Source: DAISJD01 sp036821645
GTDB lineage: Bacteria > Pseudomonadota > Alphaproteobacteria > ATCC43930 > CGMCC-115725
DNA length: 8,386 bases
Reading direction: 5' to 3'
Assembly: GCA_036821645.1 (NCBI GenBank)
Contig: DAISJD010000135.1
Span: forward strand, 1-8,386
This document shows positions 1-5,987 of this stretch, piece after piece. Numbering within the stretch: the first letter of the stretch is position 1; each line of letters opens with the position of its first letter. Under the pieces are notes generated by a model that was not told the origin of the DNA, searched no databases, and saw only the letters and a list, made by a program, of their open reading frames with translations. A program made the translations under genes and the position numbers.

Positions 1-64
1 GTCATGGTGTGCGGCATCGTCCTCTGACAGCAAAGGGGGTTAAGCGTGCTGGCCTGGTGCTGGT

Positions 65-619
65 TTAACGCTCGGGTGGTGCGAAGATCCCGGTCGCAAG
101 CCCGTCGAGGCTGCGTTGATTTTTTTCCTGCCAATAGGCGTTGATCCCGGCATCTCCTTGCTTTCGGGCCCAGTCGTTCAGGTGGTCGCGCTCGCCTGCA
201 TAATCCATGAAGGGAACCGCCATCCCGCAGGATGTCTGGGCAAGATCGAGGGTGAGATCGAAGATCTGTCGGGCGCCGGGCAGGGGCGGGAAATGGCCGA
301 TGAGGGATCCCCAATCGGCGTCGCGGCGGTGGATCGTGCGCGCCGTGCCATAGAGGCGCAGGATATTGGCGACCCCGTCGAACGCGCAAAACATCAGGGT
401 CATCCGGGGATTTTCCGCAAGATGCGCGGCGGTTTCATTGCCGCTGCCGGTGACATTGAGCCAAATGACCCGATTGCCACCCAGAACGCGCAAGCTATCC
501 ATCCCCTTGGGCGACAGATTGACCCGACCGTCGGCTGCCGCCGTTGCGACGAAAAATATTTTCTGCGCCGTGATGAAGGCCGTGAGCCGCGCATCGAGCG
601 ATGGGTATTGCCGCGCCAT
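65..619 (-). CDS. Pyridoxamine 5'-phosphate oxidase family protein (FMN-binding split barrel)
   Basis: This 184-aa protein belongs to the PNPOx-like split-barrel flavoprotein family, whose members bind FMN or a related cofactor and reduce or oxidise small substrates in the cytosol. The family is recognised from the N-terminal barrel strands (FFVAT at about 22-26, RVNLSPKG at 32-39, WLNVTGSGNET at 53-63, ILRLYGTAR at 86-94). It also has the characteristic C-terminal block SCGMAVPFMDYAGERD (130-145) and REKN/SLDGL-like end (EKNQRSLDGLATG). It is not the true vitamin B6 enzyme PdxH, which is longer and has a different C-terminus. The start at 619 is chosen because AAGGG (628-632) lies 8 nt upstream. 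An in-frame ATG at 661 has no comparable ribosome site. The gene is monocistronic here and diverges from the tRNA. The substrate cannot be told from sequence. Family call is firm; specific function unknown. Confidence 0.88.
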   Translation of the reverse strand: MARQYPSLDARLTAFITAQKIFFVATAAADGRVNLSPKGMDSLRVLGGNRVIWLNVTGSGNETAAHLAENPRMTLMFCAFDGVANILRLYGTARTIHRRDADWGSLIGHFPPLPGARQIFDLTLDLAQTSCGMAVPFMDYAGERDHLNDWARKQGDAGINAYWQEKNQRSLDGLATGIFAPPER

Positions 620-795
620 GAACGCATCCCTTGTGAAACCGTGCGGGGGCGAGCCTATCATGGGCGGCGCTATTCGCCAAATGCGCCCGATCGAGGATGG
701 GGATTTTGCGAACCCGCACTGCTGCGGTTAGGCTGGGCGAGAACGTTGGGTAAAGCCTTGAAATTGTGTGGTGTCACCTATGCGTCAAAAAACCA

Positions 796-824
796 TGGAC
801 AAGGTGGGTCCGCTTTGCTATTCC
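796..824 (+). promoter_or_regulatory. Candidate tRNA-Lys promoter
   Basis: TGGACA (796-801) matches the -35 consensus at five of six bases. A 17-nt spacer is followed by TATTCC (819-824), a weak -10. The predicted start would fall about 10 nt before the mature tRNA 5' end, which is a sensible leader length. No other site in 740-840 is clearly better. Inferred from spacing only. Confidence 0.35.
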
Positions 825-840
825 TCTGCGCCTCGCTTGC

Positions 841-916
<76 letters not shown>

Positions 917-928
917 TTCTTTAGGCAT

Positions 929-959
929 AGCCCGGTTTTTACCGGGCTTTTTGCTTTTT
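929..959 (+). terminator. Rho-independent terminator of tRNA-Lys
   Basis: A perfect 8-bp stem AGCCCGGT (929-936) / ACCGGGCT (941-948) with a TTTT loop is followed by a T-rich tail (948-952, then GC and five more T's). It lies 12 nt after the tRNA CCA end. The reverse strand lacks a T-run, so it acts in the tRNA direction rather than on the convergent SDR gene. Confidence 0.9.
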
Positions 960-984
960 GGATCTCTCACCGCAGAGGCTCATC

Positions 985-2007
985 TCAGGCATCGGGCTTC
1001 GTATTCCGTTTCCGCGCCAAAAACCAGGCCGCCGATCGATCCAGAATCTGTTCATAAGGGATGTGATTGTCGATCTGGCACGACCGTTGAATTTTCGCCG
1101 CACTATGCCCGCAGGTACGGCCGAACATGCGCACCAACAGGCGGTGGATCATCGGTTCGCGGCGGAGCCAGCAGGCAGCATGGATTGCCTCCAGGCCGAT
1201 CGCCATGCTTTCCGCAACATAGAAGGGCAGGTCGATAATCCGGCCCTGACCGTCGATCCGGGTTTTGAAGCCGCTTAAAAAGTCCGCCCAACTGACATCG
1301 TAGGCGTCGCGCACATTATAGCATTGACCGATCGCGACCGGATCCTCTGCCGCCCACAGCATGTAATCGATGAGATGATCGATATCGACGAGACCGGCAT
1401 TGGCGCGCCCGCCATCGATGGTCATCATCAGGCCCGTGCAGAGTTCCGTCCCGATCCGGTCGATGAACTGACTGCCGGGGCCGATGATATTGGCGGGGCG
1501 TAGAATCGTATAGGGCAGGCCATGGCGGCGACCGGCCGCGATCACCTTGGCCTCGCCCAAGAGTTTCGAGGTGCCGTAACCGAAACCCCGTCCGGTGGTG
1601 GGGCTTTCTTCGGTGCAGGGATTGACGGGAAACCCATAGACATCGACCGTAGACAGATGCACGAACCGCGTGAGACGGGGGGCACTGGCCTTGGTCGCCG
1701 CCAACAAATGGGCGACACCCGTGACATTGGCTGCCAGATAATGGCCGAGACTGTCCCAGGTTTTGACATTGGCCGCGCAATGAAACACCACATCGACATC
1801 CCGGACGGCCGCCGCGAGGGCAGCCTCATCCGCAAGATCGCCGACCGTGACGGCGGCGCGGTCGGCCAGGGTGGGGGCCAATTTATCCCGGTCGCGCACG
1901 AGCAACCGCACCGACCACCCGGTTTCCAGCAGGCGATGGGCCAAATGGCGACCGACGAAGCCGGTTGCCCCCGTGACGAGGGCCAGCCTCGGGATGAAGT
2001 CGGTCAT
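985..2007 (-). CDS. NAD-dependent epimerase/dehydratase, extended SDR family
   Basis: This 340-aa protein is an extended short-chain dehydrogenase/reductase, likely NAD(P)-dependent and acting on a sugar-nucleotide, steroid-like or isoprenoid-derived substrate. The Rossmann motif TGATGFVG sits at 12-19 (Gly13, Gly16, Gly19). Ser119/Thr120 occupy the catalytic Ser/Thr site (HLSTVDVYG). Tyr144 and Lys148 form the YxxxK pair (YGTSK). RPANIIGPG at 170-178 is the usual substrate-loop block. The C-terminal half, with a hydrophobic stretch at about 262-282 and a basic region after it, resembles 3-beta-hydroxysteroid-dehydrogenase-like members that associate with membranes. The start at 2007 is chosen because GAAAGG (2014-2019) lies 6 nt upstream. 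The ATG six bases earlier (2013) is too close to it, and the long upstream extension crosses the 2074-2118 hairpin. Family certain; substrate unknown. Confidence 0.9.
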   Translation of the reverse strand: MTDFIPRLALVTGATGFVGRHLAHRLLETGWSVRLLVRDRDKLAPTLADRAAVTVGDLADEAALAAAVRDVDVVFHCAANVKTWDSLGHYLAANVTGVAHLLAATKASAPRLTRFVHLSTVDVYGFPVNPCTEESPTTGRGFGYGTSKLLGEAKVIAAGRRHGLPYTILRPANIIGPGSQFIDRIGTELCTGLMMTIDGGRANAGLVDIDHLIDYMLWAAEDPVAIGQCYNVRDAYDVSWADFLSGFKTRIDGQGRIIDLPFYVAESMAIGLEAIHAACWLRREPMIHRLLVRMFGRTCGHSAAKIQRSCQIDNHIPYEQILDRSAAWFLARKRNTKPDA

Positions 2008-2073
2008 CCGCATCCTTTCTTTGTGCGTGGCCCGGCCAGATCGGCCCATCCCGTTTCCAGCGGACCTTATCTG

Positions 2074-2118
2074 AAAGGCGGCCGTTGCGCATCGTTCTTG
2101 ATGAAACGGCCGCCTTTT
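2074..2118. terminator. Strong hairpin, probable bidirectional terminator
   Basis: A perfect 13-bp inverted repeat (AAAGGCGGCCGTT at 2074-2086, AACGGCCGCCTTT at 2105-2117) has an 18-nt loop that itself contains a 4-bp stem CATC (2090-2093) / GATG (2100-2103). The stem ends in short T-runs on both strands (TTTT on plus, TTT on minus). It begins 5 nt after the stop codon of the secreted-protein gene on the minus strand, so it most likely ends that transcript and isolates it from the SDR gene. The U-tract is short, so termination efficiency is inferred. Confidence 0.75.
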
Positions 2119-2122
2119 GTCG

Positions 2123-3142
2123 TTATTGCGGTTTGACGGCGAGATCGCCCCAGGTTGGTGCCCGGGTGCCCGTCGCGCCGAGAGCCCCCTTATTGCCGCG
2201 TGCGACCACATCGGGCGGTGGGTTGAACAATTGGCAAGCGGGCAAGGTCTGGGGATCGAGCCCGGCCACCTCGTCCCAGGTTTCAGCGGGGAGGGGTTTT
2301 TTCATGGCGAAATCGGTGTAATTCTGACTGACGAACGGGGCGTTGGCGGGGGCAAGCGGATAGCCTGAAAAATAGAAAGATTGCGGATGTTTATAGGGGG
2401 CGGCGGTTTGATCGACCCGGTCCGCCGTGGCGGTCGCGTTAAACCCATAGCCGAACATGATATCCTGATCCGCCGTCCGGTCGGGACTGACGCCGGTTTG
2501 AACCGGCTTGCCGTCCTTGCTTGAAATCCAGAAGGAATAGCCTTGGATCTTATTCTTTAACTGCATGCTGTCACCCGCACTATAGGGCAGGTGGGTGATG
2601 AAGTCGCGGCGCGGCGGATGGTTCAGGGGCGAGAACAGACAGACTTTCGGCATCCAGGCCGGGCGGTCGGCATAGGTCACGAAATAGGCGACATCCCCCA
2701 ATGAAATGAACGAACAGCTATAATGATTGTCGATCGGGAAAATCGGCAGACACCGTTTATCGTAATGTTCCTTCATGGCCCCGGTGCCGGACTTGCCCTG
2801 CCAGGTACTGTCGTAATAGGTGATGCCGTAGGAAGTTTCGTAATCCTTGCCGTCGACCAGGGGTTTCGGCGGTTTGCCGTCATAAGGCGGCATGGTGGTC
2901 GGCGTATAATTGAAAACGCGATACATGGTCCAGTGGGACACCCAATAGGCCGGGAATTGGGGATTGTCCTGCGGTTCGGTAGGCCCGCGTTGATAGACGC
3001 AGTCCTTGCTGGCGCAGGGGCTGACCTCGGGCGGGTTATGGGTCCCGTAGGTCTCATAGACGGCATCCTCGGCTCTTGCCCGATCGGCAATGGGGGCAAG
3101 GGCGAGGAGGCCAAGGGCGGCGGCGGGGATCATCCGGTTCAT
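2123..3142 (-). CDS. Secreted protein of unknown function, six cysteines
   Basis: The 339-aa protein starts with a Sec-type signal peptide: Met-Asn-Arg, a hydrophobic core (AAALGLLALAP, residues 7-17), and a likely signal peptidase I site after ARA at 22-24. There is no lipobox Cys, so the mature protein is expected in the periplasm or outside the cell. The mature part is rich in Tyr, Pro, Trp and Asp and has six Cys (two close together in SPCASKDC, then KRCLP, YSCSF, KVCLF and PACQL), enough for three disulfides. No catalytic motif or transmembrane segment is visible and I do not recognise the family. The start at 3142 follows AAGAGAG (3149-3155) with 6-nt spacing. ATGs at 3148 and 3181 fit worse and would spoil the signal peptide. 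It appears to be a single-gene unit, with a hairpin right after its stop. Confidence 0.82.
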   Translation of the reverse strand: MNRMIPAAALGLLALAPIADRARAEDAVYETYGTHNPPEVSPCASKDCVYQRGPTEPQDNPQFPAYWVSHWTMYRVFNYTPTTMPPYDGKPPKPLVDGKDYETSYGITYYDSTWQGKSGTGAMKEHYDKRCLPIFPIDNHYSCSFISLGDVAYFVTYADRPAWMPKVCLFSPLNHPPRRDFITHLPYSAGDSMQLKNKIQGYSFWISSKDGKPVQTGVSPDRTADQDIMFGYGFNATATADRVDQTAAPYKHPQSFYFSGYPLAPANAPFVSQNYTDFAMKKPLPAETWDEVAGLDPQTLPACQLFNPPPDVVARGNKGALGATGTRAPTWGDLAVKPQ

Positions 3143-3187
3143 CGGCATCTCTCTTGATGGGGTGTGTCTGCTGCCCATCATTCCTGG

Positions 3188-3216
3188 AGAAAACCAAGAG
3201 AGTGTTAAGCCGTCAA
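3188..3216 (-). promoter_or_regulatory. Candidate promoter of the secreted-protein gene
   Basis: On the minus strand, TTGACG (3211-3216 on the plus coordinates) is a five-of-six -35 match. It is followed after 17 nt by TTTTCT (3188-3193), a weak -10. Placement about 45-70 nt before the chosen start is reasonable. This is a consensus reading only. Confidence 0.3.
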
Positions 3217-3283
3217 AACAATCTTTCCGATTATGGTATCTTGTGCTTAAATGCTATTGAGCTATGCTTCTTGCCTACCGAGT

Positions 3284-3937
3284 TTAGGATTCTATGATAA
3301 TTTTTATGTTTTCTGGATTGATGCCGAGCGTCTTGGCCAGACGGCGTTTGGCTTCACTTATTGAAAGAGGCGATTCTTCTATGCTGTTGTGGACCTCCTC
3401 GGTACTATTGGCTTGACGAAGTGCACTTATTATTTCATCTATAAGTGGAACCGTAGCGATTGGGGGAAATTTTAGACCCGCACCGGCCCCTACGCACGTT
3501 ATTGGATTGTTTGTTTCTGGATGATACAGTGACAGCCAGATTCCTTGATCGTCAGGAATAGCGTGACCCGCCTTTTTCTTTGCAGCATAAGCGCGGTTAA
3601 ATCGGTCGCGCATTTCATTGCCGTCAATAAAGTGAACCTTAGCAAATTTCGGATTGGTTTTGTCATCTACTGAGACCGCGACAACGGCGTCCACTTCGTC
3701 GAGAGTTTTCCAACCTGTACCCAAATTAATAGGTTGAAACGCGATCTGTGTATTTCGAGACGTGCGGATTGAGATGATTTTGCTCTGTCCGTCTTTCGTG
3801 ATCCGGCGAATGCTCGGTTTTCCACCTCGTCGTACGCGTTCTACCTTCCAGCCAATATTTTCGAGTGATTGCACGGCGATATTCAAAAGTTGCTTTTGTA
3901 TGTCCAGTTTTTCAGGTTTTTTGTAAATATTCCCCAT
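3284..3937 (-). CDS. AT-rich orphan gene, hypothetical protein
   Basis: This gene encodes a 217-aa soluble, basic protein with no signal peptide or membrane segment. The start is well supported by GGAG (3945-3948), 7 nt upstream. The N-terminal third has a helix (LLNIAVQSLENIGW, 17-30) followed by beta-like stretches with many Arg/Lys (KVERVRRGGK, 31-40; KIISIRTSR, 53-61). The middle holds VDAVVAVSVDD (82-92), a Lys-rich helix around 110-123 and GIWLSLY (132-138). A helix-rich C-terminus (about 164-205) ends in a short beta stretch. The alternation helix / strand / QSK (51-53) / strand loosely recalls Mrr-like PD-(D/E)XK nuclease folds, but the acidic catalytic residues are not convincingly present, so I do not assign it. 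Its base composition and codon choice are far more AT-rich than every neighbour, which suggests horizontal acquisition. Confidence 0.78.
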   Translation of the reverse strand: MGNIYKKPEKLDIQKQLLNIAVQSLENIGWKVERVRRGGKPSIRRITKDGQSKIISIRTSRNTQIAFQPINLGTGWKTLDEVDAVVAVSVDDKTNPKFAKVHFIDGNEMRDRFNRAYAAKKKAGHAIPDDQGIWLSLYHPETNNPITCVGAGAGLKFPPIATVPLIDEIISALRQANSTEEVHNSIEESPLSISEAKRRLAKTLGINPENIKIIIES

Positions 3938-3997
3938 TTTTCTACTCCAAGCATGAAACTTGTTTCTTTTTTAAAAGATAATTCAGCAGAGAGTTAT

Positions 3998-4033
3998 AAA
4001 AGCAGCGCGTTAGGCAACCGTCTAATGCGCTGC
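3998..4033 (-). terminator. Probable terminator of eboA-eboB
   Basis: Read on the minus strand, GCAGCGC (4027-4033) pairs perfectly with GCGCTGC (4002-4008). After one mismatch (A against C), TTAG pairs with CTAA (4022-4025 with 4010-4013) around an 8-nt loop. The stem is followed by TTTT (3998-4001). It lies about 38 nt after the eboB stop, so ending the eboA-eboB message is the natural role. On the plus strand no T-run follows. It also lies just upstream of the AT-rich orphan, so an operator role there is possible but less likely. Confidence 0.6.
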
Positions 4034-4070
4034 AACCAAGATAAACAATGTTAATATTCTGAATTTTTAT

Positions 4071-4985
4071 TTACACCACCTCCGCATCCCCCCTGCCGAT
4101 CGTGGTGGAGATGACGGGGTCCCGGCCGCCGCGCAGGATCGAATTGCCTTGATAGAGGGTGCGCTGATCGATGGCGGCCGGGGCCAGCCAATCGGCATCT
4201 GCGATCTGGCCGCTGGGGGCGAACGCGGCCAGTGCATTGGCATAGCAGGCCCGATGCACATCGTCCGCCGATACCCCTTGCTCCAGGGCCAGCCGCGCGG
4301 TTTTCGGCACGGAGAGCGGGTCGGAAATGCCCCAGTCGCAGGCGGAATTGACGATGATCCGGGTCGAGCCGTACCGTTTCAGGATCTCGACCATCCGGGC
4401 GCTGCCCATCTTGGTGCTGGGATAAATCGAAAAGGCGGCCCAGAAGCCCCGATCCAGCACGTCGCCCACGGTTTCTTCGTTATTATGGTCGATCACGACG
4501 AGGGACGGGTCGATGCCATGCTCGATGCAGACCTCCATCGAGCGGATCGTGCCGCGTTTCTTGTCGCGATGGGGGGTATGGATCATGACCGGCAGGGCCA
4601 ATTCGCGGGCCAGATCCAGTTGCAGGCGGAAATACCGATCTTCAAGCGGGGTCTGTTCGTCATAGCCGATCTCGCCGATGGCGACGACACCGTCTTTTTG
4701 CGCGAAACGCGGCAGGATTTCCATCACCGCCTCGGCCAGGGCCTCGTCGTTGGCTTCCTTGGAATTGAGCCCGATCGTGCAATAATGCCGGATGCCGAAT
4801 TGACCGGCCCGGAACCGTTCGAACCCGAGCAGGGTCGAGAGATAATCGATATAGGTGCCGACATGGGTCCGGGGTTGGCCGAGCCAGAAGGCCGGTTCGA
4901 TGAGTGCCACGATGCCGGCTGCGGCCATGGCCTGATAATCGTCGGTCGTGCGCGAGATCATATGGGCATGGGGATCGATAAACAT
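4071..4985 (-). CDS. eboB: EboB, TatD-like metal-dependent hydrolase
   Basis: This 304-aa TIM-barrel protein belongs to the TatD/amidohydrolase-related family. The metal-binding set is visible and complete: Asp4-Pro-His6-Ala-His8, Glu105 in GEIGYD, His136 in MIHTPH, His167 in VVIDHNN and Asp217 in NSACDWG. Family members hydrolyse phosphoester or amide bonds (DNase or amidohydrolase-type chemistry). In Ebo clusters the substrate is not established and is thought to be a small metabolite. The assignment to EboB rather than a housekeeping TatD rests on direct coupling to eboA: eboA stops 2 nt before this ATG, so the two are surely co-transcribed. A long in-frame extension up to 5135 only reads through eboA and is rejected. 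AAAGAAAG at the end of eboA serves as the ribosome site. No signal peptide is present; cytosolic location is likely. Confidence 0.9.
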   Translation of the reverse strand: MFIDPHAHMISRTTDDYQAMAAAGIVALIEPAFWLGQPRTHVGTYIDYLSTLLGFERFRAGQFGIRHYCTIGLNSKEANDEALAEAVMEILPRFAQKDGVVAIGEIGYDEQTPLEDRYFRLQLDLARELALPVMIHTPHRDKKRGTIRSMEVCIEHGIDPSLVVIDHNNEETVGDVLDRGFWAAFSIYPSTKMGSARMVEILKRYGSTRIIVNSACDWGISDPLSVPKTARLALEQGVSADDVHRACYANALAAFAPSGQIADADWLAPAAIDQRTLYQGNSILRGGRDPVISTTIGRGDAEVV

Positions 4986-4987
4986 CT

Positions 4988-5782
4988 TCAGAGACTTTCT
5001 TTCAAAGGCACGGCGTCGAGGCTTTCCAGACCCTGGCGGGCACCGGCGCGTTCTGCCGGATCGTTGCTGCGTGCGGCGGCGATGAGGTCGGACACGGCAT
5101 CGACGGCTTCGGCAAACGGGGCGAGGCAAAACCACAATTCGCCCGACACTGTGCGGCCGGCCGCCCGCCGTTCCCGCGCGTAATCGCGCAGCATCACGGC
5201 AAGATCGGCATTGGCGCGGGCGATCAGACCGTCGATCGGGGCAAGGGTACTGCCGATGAACAGCGCTTTCAGGACCATCTGATTCCAGCGATGCAGATCG
5301 AAATTTTCGCGCGGATAGGGGTTATGGTGGGCCACCGCCTCAAAGACCGGCAGCATGGCGGTGCGCACCCCCTGTGCCGCCTCTTCCATGAGGTCGGGGG
5401 CGTGCGGATAAAGTGGCAACCCGCGCAGCAAGGCAATCTGTTCGGTAGGATCGGCCACAACCCGAAGGCGTTTCAAAGCCGGGGCGACATCGCCCGGCAG
5501 GGACAGCAGCAGGGCGATGCGCGCCGCTTCGTCCAAACTCCAATGACGGGGGTTCCAACCGGGGCGCGCCCGGTCGGCGTCGGCCAGATCGTCGGGGTCG
5601 AGACGGAGGTCGTCGCGTCCCAATTGCCGGGGCATCCGGGTAAAATAGGTATCGAGGGCCGCGGCATTGCCGGTTGCGACGGCGGCCGAACCGGTTTCAA
5701 ACCAGGCCCAGGCGGCGGGGCTGGCCTGGCGCTTGATCCAGTGCCGCAAGAGGGCCGACGGCAAGAGGGGTTCACCCGTCAA
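4988..5782 (-). CDS. eboA: EboA domain-containing protein
   Basis: This 264-aa, mostly alpha-helical protein matches the EboA family, which has no known enzymatic activity and is found only in Ebo/EDB clusters. Diagnostic blocks seen are a WSLDEAARIALLLSLP-like segment (about 81-96), LLRGLPLYPHAPD (118-130), the signature NPYP (154-157) followed by FDLHRWNQMVLKALF (161-175), DYARERRAAGR (200-210) and ELWFCLAPF (215-223). No ATG fits the N-terminus. The reading frame opens with TTG codons, and the one at 5782 is preceded by GAAAGG (5792-5797) at 9-nt spacing, so I choose it over the TTG at 5803, which lacks a ribosome site. The weak start codon may keep expression low. The gene is followed after 2 nt by eboB and diverges from the eboF-like gene. 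No signal peptide is seen. Confidence 0.92.
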   Translation of the reverse strand: MTGEPLLPSALLRHWIKRQASPAAWAWFETGSAAVATGNAAALDTYFTRMPRQLGRDDLRLDPDDLADADRARPGWNPRHWSLDEAARIALLLSLPGDVAPALKRLRVVADPTEQIALLRGLPLYPHAPDLMEEAAQGVRTAMLPVFEAVAHHNPYPRENFDLHRWNQMVLKALFIGSTLAPIDGLIARANADLAVMLRDYARERRAAGRTVSGELWFCLAPFAEAVDAVSDLIAAARSNDPAERAGARQGLESLDAVPLKESL

Positions 5783-5907
5783 AACTGTATTCCTTTCAAC
5801 CAATGCGTGCTAGATCGGGTTTCGATGGTTGGTTTCGGGCACTGGGGCTTTGCAAGGGCGCATTGAATCTTTGTGGAAGAGGGGCCATGCTTTGGTCAAG
5901 ACATTAC

Positions 5908-5928
5908 GGACAGATTCGATTATTGTCC
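5908..5928. repeat. Inverted repeat GGACA-N11-TGTCC in the divergent control region
   Basis: Five-base arms GGACA (5908-5912) and TGTCC (5924-5928) are separated by 11 nt, one helical turn, between the diverging eboA and eboF-like genes. This geometry suits a dimeric regulator, and it overlaps candidate promoter elements on both sides. The arms are short and could be chance. Confidence 0.3.
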
Positions 5929-5948
5929 AGCCCACATGCAACCATAAT
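5920..5948 (+). promoter_or_regulatory. Candidate promoter of the eboF-like gene
   Basis: CATAAT (5943-5948) is a good -10 (five of six). It is preceded at 17 nt by TTATTG (5920-5925), a poor -35 that overlaps the inverted repeat. The start site would fall about 35 nt before the gene. A poor -35 would fit a promoter that depends on an activator, but this is inference. On the opposite strand TTGACC (5894-5899 on plus coordinates) is a possible -35 for eboA, with no clear -10. Confidence 0.25.
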
Positions 5949-5987
5949 GCGGCGCGCTTGCCGTAACGCGCTCTGAAAAACAGGTCG

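Noticed and set aside
1..64. Possible end of another gene at the left edge (open plus-strand frame from position 3 to a TAA at 66-68).
   Set aside because: Only about 21 codons are visible, overlapping the PNPOx stop, with no recognisable motif; I see nothing that can be supported in these bases.
1522..2136. Plus-strand open frame opposite the SDR gene.
   Set aside because: Antisense to a Rossmann protein with intact TGATGFVG and YxxxK, and it crosses the 2074-2118 hairpin.
4002..4033. GTTAGGC (4009-4015) resembles an integron attC core (GTTRRRY), next to an AT-rich single gene as in a cassette.
   Set aside because: No partner RYYYAAC core at attC distance on either strand and no integrase; the perfect stem followed by TTTT fits a terminator better.
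4149..5183. Long plus-strand open frame opposite eboB and the end of eboA.
   Set aside because: It is a shadow frame: the opposite strand encodes complete TatD metal ligands and EboA signatures, and this translation has low-complexity Gly/Arg/Asp content.
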